From NCBI GenBank assembly GCA_964030785.1, contig OZ034968.1, positions 71,842,899-71,906,898 of the forward strand: a stretch of DNA of 64,000 bases, in the 5' to 3' direction. Positions 1 to 12,819 of the stretch are shown here, in pieces. The notes beneath the pieces are model-generated. The model was not told the origin of the DNA. It saw only the letters and a list, made by a program, of their open reading frames with translations, and searched no databases. Each line of letters begins with the position of its first letter. Position 1 is the first letter of the stretch. The position numbers and the translations under genes were made by a program. This stretch comes from Siderastrea siderea. Lineage: Eukaryota; Cnidaria; Anthozoa; Scleractinia; Rhizangiidae.

Positions 1-1957
1 TTCCAAAGAAGGCCATTTTTTGTGAAATTCTCTTATAAGCTTCTTCAAAACCCAACCGATCGGTGCTATGATCAATAAGAGGACCGAATCAGTAGATCAA
101 ACACAATAAGCCTGTACCGGACTTCTTGTTTCCGAATTTCTTAAAACGAGTTTCACCAACAAATAATGGAAATAGGTAAGTCGTCAGCTTGTTATAAAAA
201 TGGGACAACTTTATTCACTCTTATCCGATTTGCGGCATGTTTTGGCATGTTAAGTTATCGTTCTTGTCCCTTGAAATGTTGAAAAGTTTACACGCTTTAA
301 TAAAAGCGGCGCAGTGTGACGATAATTTCCCGATCTTGGGACGCCATGCAATGAGCACATTGAGAGGGAAATATTTGAATGCCAGTTAAGAGCACTTGCT
401 GAAAGCTTCTATACTGATTACCTTTTTGCCAGAGATTATGGTTACTGCCGTAGCTTTGATACACATGGTCAGGACTACCGGAAACAATAGTTTATTACTT
501 TGAATTTTTGAAGCCTCTTGCAAGTGCAATGTTCCGCCCTTCAGTTCGGTAAGCTTAACACCTCAACCTTCGACCACTCTAAAAGAGCTGTTGTTTGTCT
601 TCAGTTCCGAAGTCCTCGTCTGCCTGTATTATACCGTGAAGCCCACACCTTGACGTTATGGGTTGGAGGTATGTTAGGAAGAAAACAGCGTTCAAACTGT
701 TTACTCAGTTAAACCACTTTAAAATGCATCTCTTCATCCTACACAACTTCAAAAGGTCGATAACAAGTGAAATAAAAACAAATACGTATAAATAGCCTCA
801 GAAATTAATAGCTTGCTACTTAGCCAAAGCCATTTGACGCCGATTTCGACCACGTGTCCGACAGTTTGGCCCTGCCGGTCTCCTCTGTTGGAGAATAATA
901 TTATTCCATCTTGTTTTGAAAACATTTTGATATCACGTAGTGAAAGCTTTGTCTTCCTCTGATACAATATACATCAGTTCGTCGTAATATTTATCCCAAG
1001 TCTGTAGGTCAGACGGAGCCACGGGAACAGTCTTACTCCCCAGCATTTATTGAATTCTTCGCATTTTTCAGGTAATTGTCAAAACATAGTAGAAAATGGA
1101 GTTACAAAACCGGTGGAAAAAATCCACTTGTAATTTCTAATGAATTCGGCAAGGTTTAATTTGGGGAAAAAATCTTAAATATGTAACTCACCACGAGAGT
1201 AATAAGACGCATGCTGCGATCTTTGGTAGTGGTTAACGTCCTGGGACCAATAAACTCCTGGCTCAATTATTAAGTAACTTCAGTAAAATTTTCTCGAGGA
1301 GGAGATATGTTAATTATTTTTGGTTGGTAATTATTTTAGCTCAGAACACAGGGGAATCTTTTCCAAAGACATCTGAAGGCGAGTGTTTTGCTTTTCTCTT
1401 TTCTTTTCATTTGACGCATTTTTTCCCTTTTTTCTCTTCTCAATCCCAGCTCCGAGTTAACGTTGAGGTAGTTCGACTGATCTCTCGCCGTTACGAGGCA
1501 TTGTACCTAGAGGGATGTTAATAAATACAGTTTTTAAATATATAAAGTAGGTGGCTGATGTAGTTCATCAATTGTAAGGAAGTAGGCGGTAAACTCGTGT
1601 ACTTCTGAATGTCGTGACTGGCTTGTACCGGATCTTCACATTTCCTTGTTTCTTAGTGTAACTGAACCACAATAGTCTATTGTTAGTATAATGCATCACT
1701 GTCAAGTAGTTGCACAAGAACCAACCCAGTTCCACTTTCAACCGGCTTAGTTTGATTTGTGTTAAGTGCCAAATAGGACCCTTTATCAACCATTTTCAGC
1801 CCGTTCAACCATCTTCTATTTTGTCATAAAATCGTCCAACGCACTAGCGAAATAATAATAATAATAATTATTAAAAACTGGACTAGGTATATTGGATTTC
1901 TAGTATTTTGATTGGCTGAACGGAGCTAGCATGAGAACCCTCAGGCCTTAGAAACGG
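1..1957. other. Gene-free stretch
   Basis: I see no coding region, RNA gene or clear repeat here. The open frames are short (under 75 codons), start at non-ATG codons in part, and resemble no family I know. A short AAT microsatellite lies near 1850-1870. Confidence 0.5.
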
Positions 1958-1988
1958 AAAGTTCGGTCATCTGAAATGACCGAACTTT
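1958..1988. repeat. Short perfect hairpin (13-bp arms, 5-nt loop)
   Basis: The arms AAAGTTCGGTCAT and ATGACCGAACTTT surround CTGAA. No T-run follows and no gene precedes it, so a role as a terminator is not supported. It may be a relic of a foldback element. Confidence 0.6.
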
Positions 1989-2028
1989 GATCCCTACCCG
2001 CTAGAAGACAATAGGAACCGTTGATAGA

Positions 2029-2167
2029 GCACACAGTTGGATTCTCCTCTGGCCTCTAGTAAACGTATGTTAATCGTCAGTCACACGTCAACACTAGACG
2101 AGGCACACAGTTGGACTCTCGTGTGTTCTCTGGTAAAACGAATGTTAACCATCAGTCACACGTCAAC
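2029..2167. repeat. Two-copy direct repeat, offset about 74 bp
   Basis: A unit starting GCACACAGTTGGA and ending CAGTCACACGTCAAC occurs at 2029-2092 and again, diverged, at 2103-2167. It explains the short open frames seen across this stretch, which I do not treat as genes. Confidence 0.65.
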
Positions 2168-2661
2168 TTTTCGCAGTGCTTGCGAAATATCGAAACATCC
2201 GAGCGCAAGAACCGCCTCGCTTCGTTCTTTTTACTTGCGGTTCAGCTTTTCGATAGTTCGCCTCCGCTTCTTCAGACATGCCGTACTGAGCAGAATAATT
2301 TATAGTCAGGCGAGGCGAGTAAACGTGACAGACAATACCACACGCAGTCAGTCCACTTTTTTCAGTGCGAGATTCGTGAGGGGGAGACTAGGTGGGAGGG
2401 TATTATAATTTGAAATTGTTGTACATGCAAGCATTAGACGACCTGGCCTTGATGTTTTCGGTCATTTACTGCAATATTCTAGTGATGAATGGCTGAATTG
2501 GAAAATATACATATTCTCATACCTATTATAATTATGCTTCATTCAGTTTTCTTTATCATTAGAAATTAGCAAGGGTAGGGTGAGTTGACAGTTTTTATTG
2601 TCAGGAAGTAAGATATGTTCTTCACTTCCGTTTACAATTCCGCTCAGTGCGTCTATGATTA

Positions 2662-3590
2662 GCAATGTTTGTGTTACATTGAACTGTATGAGGCGCAACA
2701 CCCGCCAGTTCAGATGGATAAAAATATTAAGTGCGATCTTACATTTTGTGATCAGTACTGTTTATGTTACATCGAACTGTATCACGCGCAACACCCACCA
2801 GTTCAGATGGATAAAAAATATCAAGTGCGATCTTAATTCTGTGATTAATACTGTTTATGTTACATTGAACTGTATTAGGCACAACACCCGCCAGTTCAGA
2901 TGGATAAAAATATTAAGTGCGATCTTACATTTTGTGATTAGTACTGTTTATGTTACATCGAAGTGTATTAGGCGCAACACCCGCCAGTTCAGATGGATAA
3001 AAATATTAAGTGCGATCTTACATTTTGTGATCAGTACTGTTTATGTTACATCGAACTGTATCACGCGCAACACCCGCCAGTTCAGATGGATAAAAAATAT
3101 CAAGTACGATCTTAATTCTGTGATTAATACTGTTTATGTTACATCGAACTGTATTAGGCACAACACCCGCCAGTTCAGATGGATAAAAATATTAAGTGCG
3201 ATCTTAATTCTGTGATCAGTACTGTTTATGTCACATCAAACTGTATGAGGCGCAACACCCGCCAGTTCAGATGGATAAAAATATTAAGTTGTGTGATAAG
3301 TGCTGTTTATGTTACATCGAACTGTATGAGGCGCAACACCCGCCAGTTCAGATGGACAAAAATATTACGTGCGATCTTAATTCTGTGATTAGTACTGTTT
3401 ATGTTACACCGAACTGTATGAGGCGCAACACCCGCCAGTTCAGATGGATAAGTGCGATCTTAAATTTGGTGATCAGTACACTGTTTATGTTACATCGAAC
3501 TGTATGAGGCGCAACACCCGCCAGTTCAGATAAACAAAAATATTAAGTGCGATCTTAAATACTGTGATTGGCACTGTTTATAAAATTTAA
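2662..3590. repeat. 93-bp tandem repeat array (about 10-11 units)
   Basis: The core CCCGCCAGTTCAGATGGA recurs near 2701, 2793 (variant), 2887, 2980, 3073, 3166, 3258, 3339, 3431 and 3517. Spacing is 92-94 bp except for shortened units of about 81 and 86 bp near the 3' end. Because 93 is 31 codons, the array stays open in one frame for about 205 codons and encodes a 31-residue repeating peptide. That openness is a by-product of the period, and I see no gene signals, so I call it a minisatellite. Units fall into subtypes (GTATGAGGCGC, GTATCACGCGC and GTATTAGGCAC variants) that recur in order, suggesting multi-unit duplication. Confidence 0.9.
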
Positions 3591-3888
3591 GTCATACCTT
3601 GGTTCTGTCCAGCGTTCTTCTTTTATTCTGTTCGACTAGTTCCTTCCATTTGGCATAGTAAACACGAGCCAGTTATTTAGCACGCGAATACGTGCCTCTT
3701 TCTTTCTGTTTTCGAATTTTCTTGGCCTCTCTTTCCATAATCCGAGACAATCGTTTTCTTTTGTTTCTTTCATTTCTTATCCTGCGTTTCTCATCGATTG
3801 AATTTTCACGAGAGCGTCGTGACATGATCGTTCTTTCGAAAGCGCGCGCTTTCCCTTCAATTCCCGCTTCCAAGGCTTGTAACGCGAT

Positions 3889-3939
3889 CGTTGGCTAAGT
3901 TGCCTCTGGATTGGCAATCCAGAGGCAACTTAGCCAACG
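3889..3939. repeat. 51-bp perfect palindrome
   Basis: Two exactly complementary 25-base arms, beginning CGTTGGCTAAGTTG, are separated by a single G at 3914. Perfect arms of this length with a one-base spacer are extreme in random DNA. No terminal-repeat element with target duplication can be recognised around it. It would extrude as a cruciform or form a long RNA hairpin. Confidence 0.95.
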
Positions 3940-5700
3940 TGTGTGCCCGCTATTCCATAATCCGATATACCAATTCGAACAGGCAGCGGCTTATCGCAAA
4001 ACAATAGCGAAAATTGCTTACTACAGGGAAAGAACAACAAAGGAATTTTGAGCGAATTGATCTCTGTGGTGCAAATTACCGAAATACATCACAATGATAA
4101 CGTTAGGGGTGACACCGTTGTTTTCGATGATGTGAACCTTTTTTTTTTAATTAAAAAAAGCACTCGTGATTATTATATATCATCATCGCGTCTGCACTCG
4201 ACAAAAATCGTAGTGTCTTCACACAGGTAGCGCGACCACTGAAAGATCCTGCAAAAGTTCGAAAAACAACTCAAGAAGCTTGAATGTTTCCCCATTTTCA
4301 GGTTTCCATCGCGGCGAAAAAGCTAGTGTTTCAAATTCGACGGGTGAAACGTGCCGGATGTATGTTTTTGGCCGCAAATCAAACTCCAACTGCGAGCATT
4401 GAAAACGGCAATCAAGATCAAATTCCCTTACACTCTATGATTGGCTTAAACGATGGATTCACTTAATTAGATTTTGGAGCATTTAATTAGATCAATGTTA
4501 GCGTCCATAGCAACTAAGGCTTCCAACAGCGAGCCAAAAAATCCGCTATGAGGGTTCTCAGCTCATATACCTGCTGCGACCATATCTGGTCAATGAACAC
4601 TCAACAGCAATGTGAGCTGAAAGTTTTTTCCTCGCGAGCAACCCGGCGAGAAAAACGGATGAGAAAAATCACTTGACTGCGAAATTAAATAAAGCAGAAA
4701 TTGCAACAGCGTCACTAAGACACAACTCAAAATTGTTCCATAGTGCTTGATTTCTTAAGACAACAAGAAACTGTGCAGAAATAGAAAATTAAGCAATTTC
4801 TTTCATCGATCGTCACGTCGATTGTTGAAATTGAACAAACTGTAGGTTTTATCAAGAAAGCTTTCCACCTCAAAATATCAAGACAAAACATGAAAGACAC
4901 AGTGAAATGGGGAAGAAGCAATTTAATGAAAACTATCACACATTCATGGCGAGTCCTTACGAAAATCATGAAGCAATCTAAACAAGAAAGAAAGGAAGGG
5001 CGAATTTTTTTTCGACTATAGCACCCAAATTGGCACTGGTTTACCTGCACTCGTTGTAGCTCTGTGTTCCGACAGGTCCAAATGTTCAGATAGAAAGCGG
5101 ATGCCATGTAAACGGAGATGAATCGCTTTCCCACTTGTTTGAGTGTTGTTTTTACCATTCCGTCCCCAGCCTCTAAACCGAGAACAACTACGTTTTGTGC
5201 TTTTGTGTTTAACAAACTATGATGGTGAATTCTAATGTTCCTCGCTACAGCAATCTTGCTTCTGAGCTGCTTAGAAATTACTTCTTCAAGTTCAAATCAG
5301 TTCTGTCTTCTGCTCGATCAAACACGCACATGATGGATCCGTTGTGCGAACGGATTACAAACTTGCTCCGTTTCAACTCCAGCAGCTAATATGATGAAAT
5401 CGTACAGCTTCAATCCGCTTTGAACGATGATTACAGCAATGCTTAAGGAAAAATAAAACGCGTACCATATTTCACAGCCAATAATTAAAAGATTTTTTTT
5501 CCAAAACTTGTGCCACTTCGTTCACTTTTGAGCAGTTTCATTGATTCATTCAGCTTTGCAATGAAACGCTGCAAACACGCAAGGTTTTGGCGCCTTTTTC
5601 GTTCAGTCATGTGATCGATTCTTGTTCCCTTTTTATCTCTTTTCTCATTTTTTGCCTTTCTTTCTTGATTTTTTTCTTAAATAGTGGCGAAATTGTTTTT
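3940..5700. other. Gene-free stretch
   Basis: No supported gene. The longest open frame (minus strand, 4727-5215, 162 codons) has no recognisable domain, an unconvincing composition and no family resemblance, and I reject it. No tandem or inverted repeat stands out. Confidence 0.5.
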
Positions 5701-5701
5701 A

Positions 5702-5822
5702 ATAAAACAATTATTCTACTCGGGCTTGCTGGATATCAAATGATTATAACCAACTCGGCGCTACGCGCCTCGTTGGTTATCTATCATTCGATATCCAGCG
5801 CGCCCTCGTAGAATAATTGTTA
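5702..5822. mobile_element. Foldback MITE, about 120 bp
   Basis: The left half (AACAATTATTCTACTCGGGC..., then TGGATATC and ATAACCAACTCGGCGC) is answered by an imperfect reverse complement (GCGCCTCGTTGGTTAT..., GATATCCAGC..., GTAGAATAATTGTT). The centre is a GCGCTACGCGC-like turn. A related degraded copy is at 29060-29170. It is probably a nonautonomous DNA transposon; no target duplication could be fixed. Confidence 0.8.
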
Positions 5823-8800
5823 AATATTGGTGGGAACTCAACGAGCGCAGAAGCAAGTGGGGTGGGGAGGAGAGTAAACGTTTTAGAATAAAATGGCTTA
5901 ATTATAATTGTTATGCAATATCAAGGAGGATGAAGGCGATAATGTGAAACCTTTTTTAACCGAAGTGTGGTGCTGCTGGAAAAGTTGACACAATGAACAC
6001 AAGTCAAGGAAAGACGTTTTATGTTAATTTTACAAACTGTTCTCATGTCCGAGCAAGTAGACAAATTTCTCCAAATTCGAAAATGCGAGAATACAGTACG
6101 AATGTAGTCGACTTCTAGGTCTTGCCATGAGCCAATGCAGGGTGTTCCTTCTTTATTTTGTATTATGGTTATCATTTCTATAATATATACACTCACGTGT
6201 ACTATTTTTGCGACTCGTTTTCCGATTTCACGCGACTATACTTCGAAAAGGGAAGAAAAAGCAAGCAAGAAAAAAAGAAAACAAGAAGGAAAAAAGAACA
6301 GTAATTAAAAGAGCACTGCTACTTTCTCTCCCAGATTTGCTTCCCAGTTTCAACATAAAAGTCGGCGAAGCCTGTTCAAATTTCGAATATATTTGCTTCT
6401 GTGAATCTATAGACGAGATTTCATGTATTGTTTATTGCCCTGGTTCAGACAACTGAGAAAGGATTAAGACTATTTAACGCAATTGGTGTTGGAAATAAAT
6501 AAAATATTTAGGCTCGTTAGAGTTAATATTCACTTTTCTTTGCAGCAATTTTTTCGTTCCTTCAGTTTACTCCAAAGGAGGAAACGGTTTCGTAGAACTG
6601 TATAAAACCTGGTGTGATAAAGTCACCATAATCATGATTTGTAGTGAAAGTCAGGGCATAACAAAAATACCTTTTTGGCACTACGTTTTTTAACCTATTA
6701 AAAGTTCAATGATTGTGTGGGAAATTGCACCTGGCAGATTCATTCTTCGTGGGCATTAGAAAAAGGCAAATATAAAAATATTAGTTCAATTAAGTAAAGA
6801 TTTGCAACAGTACTAAAAAGCATAGAACGCTTAGCTGTCAAAAATAACATCAATTAAATGGTCCTTTTTGTTCAGTATCAGCAAGCCACAGAACACAACT
6901 TAAATATTTGTTTAATAAAGCAAAGATTTTTATCAGTACTAAAAGGTATGGAGCGTTATGCTACCGGAAAAAAGCAGCAGACATAAAAAAGAAAAGAAAG
7001 AATATCAAGGTTGATAGGAATTGTCCTTTGCCCTGCCCACGTCATACACAAATGTCATTTAAAGCATATGCCTTTTTTAGTTTGTTTCTTTCATATAATT
7101 GACCTTGCTTTATCACCAGTACACGATTATAGTCATCACGTCTTATGGGTGGCGAAATTCAAAGAATCGGCATCCTTGGTAAGCCGTTGAGCTAATCGGT
7201 TGTAGGAGTTATTTCAAAAATTTTATAGTTTAGCCCTTTATTATAAAATAACTTTATCAGTTTCTTTTTTCGCCTTGAGCAAATTTGAAACCTTTTGGGG
7301 TGAGAGAAGTTAGCCTTTCCTCACAGCCTATTGTTTGAAGTGATTAGTTAGAAAATTATTCCAGCACCTTTTCTCAGTTAGAGTTGTCCGTGATTCATAG
7401 GTCTAAATTTCGCGAAAAACGTGGAAAACTGATGGTACAATTTTCGCGTTACAGGTTCCAGCTCCAAAATTTACGTATTAATTGTAAATAACACAGACAA
7501 TAACAGAAAGCGAAACTTTATCGACTAGTGTAGGGAGAAAATAGCAACCCCTCATTCAAGTTGTGGCAGTACTGTGGGATAATTTTCGCGAACCTAAAAC
7601 GATATAGCTGGTGCAAATAATGTCCTCCTTTTGAAGGAGCAAGAGGTTTATTTCATTATTCATTTGTTCTCTTACTAGTCAAATTACGAGGACCGTTCGG
7701 ATGTATTTGCATGGAGAGATAAAAACAAAATTTAAACATAAAAACAACTACATACAAGTTTATTTTAATTACGGATACATATCTACTGCATAGCTTATAT
7801 TAGCCAAATCTATTGGAACACAGTATATCTTTGTAGAATCTGGAATCGGAAGTCGGAAGAGTCGGAAAGAGAATCCGTAGACATAATGCGTGATCTAGGG
7901 AGGCGAGTTCCCTTCCCTTGCTTCACAGTGGAGGGCGAGGAAAGGGAACGCATAACGGATTCGCTCATAGAGGAATGAGCGTCTCGAACTTATTTCTTCT
8001 TAGAGTTGACGTCTCCGTCGGAGTTTTGATGCATCTAAAACATTGTCGCAGAATAAATTGAGCACACACACAAACAAAAATTCTGGCTTGAACGTGACCT
8101 TGATCACGATACTGATGCAAGCGCTTTTCCACTGAGATGTTAAGCTGAGATCAGAGGATGAAAACATTGGGAGCTCGTGATTCCATCCATGCATACATTA
8201 ACACACGCGGCTATATTTGCCAAATTCACCGATAGATGGACACCTGTCTATGACGAGAAGCTCTTGACAAGTAAATCCAAAGAGGGGACAAGTTTCCTGT
8301 CTTAAAGTGCTCCGTCCGGTTTTTCAACTTTTTTTTCTTTTCTGGGGAGGTTGCTCTTTCGATTTGTCGAATTAATGATAGTGATGAACGTATCTGTCTT
8401 GAACGGGAAGTTGCATACGGTACATAAGGGAGCACTCTTTCATAAGGCAGGTTGCACTTGCCCCCAAAATTTCTCAATTCGGCTAGTGTGTCACCACATC
8501 AGGGAACCTTTAAAATAATACTGCCTTTTCTAAAGAATGGAACAAAATCGTATTTTTTTAAACGTTCTCTTGAAACAACAGTGTATCAAAGAAAAAACAT
8601 ATACTGATTTGCTCATGAGATTTACAAATTAGTTAATTTTTCTACGCAGATCAAACGCGCAGACACATAATTGCTTGAAACAGAGACAGAGATTGTCGCT
8701 TCTTATTTATCTAGCTGGTAATTTATTTAGCTGGTTATTCCGAAATCACTGATGTCATGTTTCTTTATAGACAAGTGATGTAAAAAAACTAATATTTCGT

Positions 8801-10071
8801 TGATGCAGCTGTGATTGTTTTGACGCAGATGCGGAATAAACTTGACAACTTTCCGTGGCTTTATGCGTCCGTTTGATTGAAATCTAATTGAAATTTCCTC
8901 AGGCAAGCATGTCCACAGTTTACTGAGTTAAGGCTGCATCGATAAGATTCCGCTTAGTCAAAACTTCGGGACAACGACTTTTGGAAAACATCGCAGCCAA
9001 ACTCTTTATCATTCGTGACTACTAACAGGTATTTACTGAATTAGTGCTAGCGCGAGGGAGTCGAATATGGCACGTTACGTTTTAACATTATTTCCGATTG
9101 ATCGGGTAACCAAACACTGTAGAGGGAGCAAAGGAAGGAATCACTCCATCTTTATTCCCTGCCCTTGCTTCGTTCCGTGATCATTTTTCGACTAAATCTT
9201 TGGACAACCTACCTTTTTAAAGCAGTAATTGCCGAGTAATATTGCAATAAGCATTTTTTCCAGAAATAATAGACAAAAAATGTTTTGGCATATTGCCGGT
9301 GCACTGCCGAAAGGGAATTGATAATGTTAGTTTCACAATTTACGTTTTTCGGCGCCATAATCAATTCAGTTGGAATAACTAAATAGTCCGATTCTGCTTA
9401 TGGAGAACTTTGTGTCATACTGACCTTGATATGATTTCCTCAAATGTTTTCTGTTTTCTTTCAGTAAGTTGCCGTCGAGAAACCTCCGTAAGAAAGTGGC
9501 TGACTGATCATCGGTGATATCCTCGGAGTACAAACAAATTTGCAAAGTTGTGTGCCAAAGGTAATTCACTTGTTTAGCTTTCACATCTCAGTAGTGAAAC
9601 CGCGCAATGCCCGTCTGGGAGTAACTTTGCGTTATAAGGGTGCTTCAATTTTCGGAATACAACAGCTCGCAAAATGTGCAAAGAAAGGTTGTTTTAATTA
9701 ACGGATGAGTAAAAAGATATTTTAGTTGCTAATTTTGGTAGAGAAAAACTCATGTTAGCGTCATTTTGATTAAGATATAATATTGATTTAGCGCCAAATC
9801 ATGTAAAATCGCTCCCTCGGCTCGCTGAAAGAGAAATTTGTTAATACAAAGTCAAAAAATGTTAAAAAGTAAGGGTAACCTACAAAACAGTTGATAGATT
9901 AGCTAAAAATGAAACCCTCCAGAGCCAAAGCAGGCGACAAAAGAGGAGACGACATACTAAAAACGGCTGCGTAGGAGACTAAAAGAAAACTGGTTAGACA
10001 TCTTTTACATGCCTTTTTATTCGGTCATTGTTATATCTTTACCAGCATTCTTCTCGACTGGTCAAGTCTTC
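5823..10071. other. Gene-free stretch
   Basis: Only short frames are present, none resembling a protein family. There are A- and T-rich tracts and no clear repeat structure. I see nothing further to annotate. Confidence 0.5.
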
Positions 10072-10447
10072 AGGCTAATTTACACACTGCCATTTGTCGG
10101 TCCGATTTGTCGGCCACGATAAATCGGGAAGCGAATCGGTTTACGTACAGTGCAAGCACTGCACATGCATTTTTTATAGTCAAAACTTTTTTATAAAACG
10201 TTTTGGAAAACAAAATGGTAGGTGATAATTTGGTTTGCGCCAATTCTTTTGCAGGTTGCGTTTTCGTTCTTAAAATCGGTTCCGACACGCGAAAATCTGT
10301 GAAGCAGTCACAGATTTTTCTGAATCGGCCGACTTGCCAGATTGGAGTCGCGCACGCATCGGATCGCCATTCACACGCGCCGATTCGCTCCCCAATTTGT
10401 CGTGGCCGACAAATCGGCCGGACAAATCGCAGCGTGTAAATTAGCCT
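10072..10447 (-). mobile_element. MITE family M1, copy A (inverted orientation)
   Basis: The ends are AGGCTAATTTACAC and GTGTAAATTAGCCT. The subterminal regions are rich in (C)GATTTGTCGG motifs, and an internal palindrome-like AGTGCAAGCACTGCAC lies near one end. The sequence is the reverse complement of copies B and C. There is no coding capacity. The 3-bp TTA duplication clear in copy C suggests a PIF/Harbinger-type relative, which is inference. Confidence 0.85.
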
Positions 10448-10480
10448 TTAAGTAATGGCCATGTGGGATGTGGGCCTAAA

Positions 10481-10896
10481 AGCTAATTTACACTCTGCGA
10501 TTTGTCGGGCCGATTTGTTGGCCACGACAAATCGGGGAGCGAATCGGCGCGTGTGAATGGCGATCCGATGCGCACGCGACTTCCAATCCGACAGGTCGGC
10601 CGATTTAGAAAAATCTGTGGCCGCTTCACAGATTTTCGCGTGTCGGGCCCGATTTTAAGAACGAAAACGCAACCTACAAAAGAATTGACCTAAAACAAAT
10701 TATATCTCTGGTATTTTAGCTGAAAACAAACTAACCAGCTATTACCTACTATTTTGTTTTCCAAAACGTTTTACAAAAAAAGGTTTGACTATAAAAAATG
10801 CACGTGCAGTGCTTGCACTGTACAGAAACCGATTCGCTTCCCGATTTATCGTGGCCGACAAATCGGGCCGACAAATCTCAGCGTGTAAATTAGCCT
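10481..10896 (+). mobile_element. MITE family M1, copy B
   Basis: Same family as 10072-10447 but in the opposite orientation, only 33 bp away. The two form a head-to-head pair that could fold into a hairpin of several hundred base pairs. Ends are AGCTAATTTACAC and GTGTAAATTAGCCT. It includes the family's AAACGTTTTGG-like and AGTGCTTGCACTGTAC segments. Confidence 0.85.
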
Positions 10897-12228
10897 TTAA
10901 GAGCCATTGTGAACCATGACACAGTTGGCACATTTATGGTCATGTTTAGTTTTCAATGCTTGGAAATGGAAAATGTTTATTTTATTTTCGCTTTCAAAAT
11001 TGATCAATGTTTACAGTGAAAGGCATAGTAAGGCGGGAACGAGACCCAAACTTAAAGCTATCATCACATCCTTCAATTAAAAGAGTTATAAAAATTGCAA
11101 TTAAAAGCGCATTGGTCGTTGTTTTTTTTTCAGTTCGTATCAGTCTATGTCCAGACTTTGTGACTTGCTTTCTTAGTTTTATTACTAGTTGTTCGCTATT
11201 TAAACCTACTAATAAAAAATTGAAAAAATAATCCACCTGACACTTAGCTTGAGAAAAAGATAATTCAAGTCGACGAAGAAACAAAAACAATTACGAATTT
11301 GCATCAACATATTCATTCAGACGACTTTACTTCATAGTTACGATATTATGAATTGTGTGTCAGGCTTTTACTTATTGTATCAATAATAAATTCCCCTTGG
11401 ATACCGAAGCAATTAGTTTACACGAATACAGTTATGGTAGATCGCATGGGTTAGTTAATACGTAGCCTTGGGGTGTTTTAATATCTCCTTTTTAAGAAGG
11501 AAATTACTAGAAAGAAACTCGTTGTTAAATGTGCCACGGAAGGCATACAAAGGCATACATTTTTCAGTCGATCAGTGCTGCAGTTAAAAGAGAAACGACA
11601 CGAGAATACCTAACACAACAAAACAACTGATGTTTTTCCCTGATTGTGAATGGTAGGTCATTTAAGAAGTTCATATTACTAGAGAACTGAAGAAGCTGAA
11701 ATTGCCGAGGAACTTATCATACCCCAGAGAGGAAACTTTAAAAAGTCCATTTCCTTTATTGTAAGCCAGAAAATCTGTCCTGTTTAACTTGTCAACTCCC
11801 GTGATGTCTGCAGACAAAGCATTGCTCGCTTGTTAACGACAAGCTTTTCGACGAACTCTTGTTAACTCTTTTGGGCTTCCAAACGACGGCAAATGCACAC
11901 ATCAACTTGAGATGAAAACATTGTCTTTTACCAGGTATATAATTAGCCGGGTTTAATCTCACCTCAGCGACGAGTTTTCTTCCTTGTAAAGGGTATAATG
12001 TCATGAATGTGGTTAATCTGACAAGCAATCCTATGGCCTGCTCTTTTCATTATCAATATGGATTACAAGTTGAACTTCCAGCTCTCAGTTTTTTAGTTTT
12101 GCTTTTGAAGTGCCTCAATACAATTATTGGCTATTCAGATAAGAAATGACAAAAAAAAAATAGTTTTCAGAACCAGTTTGCAGTTTGCTCTCTAATTATA
12201 CTTTGTTTACTCGTAATTGAAATTTTTA
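10897..12228. other. Gene-free stretch
   Basis: Nothing but short frames. No domain, repeat or RNA gene could be supported. Confidence 0.5.
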
Positions 12229-12545
12229 AGGCTAATTTACACGCTGCGATTTGTCTGGCCGATTTGTTGGCCACGACAAATCGGGGAGCGAATCGGCGTG
12301 TGTGAATGGCGATCCGATGCGTGCGCCACTCCAATCCGACAAGCCGGCCGATACAGAAATATCTGTTACTGCTTCCCAGATTTTCGCGTGTCGGGCCCGA
12401 TTTTAAGAACGAAAACGCAACCTGCATTTTGGTTTTTTTAAAGTTTTGACTAAGAAAAAAGCATGTGCAGTGCTTGCACTGTACATAAACCGATTCGCTT
12501 CCCGATTTATCGTGGCCGACAAAATCGCAGCGTGTAAATTAGCCT
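12229..12545 (+). mobile_element. MITE family M1, copy C
   Basis: Ends are AGGCTAATTTACAC and GTGTAAATTAGCCT. TTA flanks both sides, giving a 3-bp target duplication of the TWA type known for PIF/Harbinger transposons. It is shorter than copies A and B because part of the middle is missing. No coding capacity. Confidence 0.85.
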
Positions 12546-12819
12546 TTAGTCTTATTTTACAGTCGAGTGTAAATTTTCCTTGCTCCTGATGGCATCACTT
12601 CAGTCCAGTTATTTTCCAAAACGTTTTATAAAAAAAGTTTCGACTATAAAAAATGCATGTGCAGTGCTTGCACTGTACATAAGTCGATTCGCTTCCCGAT
12701 TTATCGTGGCCGACAAATCCGACTGACAAATCGCAGCGTGTAAATTAGCCTTTAGTCTTATTTTACAGTCGAGTGTAAATTTTCCTTGCTACTGATTGCA
12801 TCACTTCATTCCAGTTATT
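12546..12819 (+). repeat. Tandem half-copy of M1 plus duplicated flank
   Basis: The flank after copy C (TTAGTCTTATTTTACAGTCG... to ...CCAGTTATT) is repeated about 206 bp later. Between the two flank copies lies the right half of an M1 element ending at 12751. This is a tandem duplication covering the right half of copy C and about 68 bp of host flank. The unit differs from its parent at only a few positions. Confidence 0.8.

Noticed and set aside
2598..3215. 205-codon open frame
   Set aside because: It is entirely made of the 93-bp tandem repeat. The repeat period is a multiple of three, which keeps the frame open without selection.
2662..3590. CRISPR-like array
   Set aside because: Units repeat along their whole length with no unique spacers, and the context is an animal genome.
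4727..5215. 162-codon minus-strand frame
   Set aside because: No domain, no family resemblance and no exon signals. The length is possible by chance in a 64-kb window.
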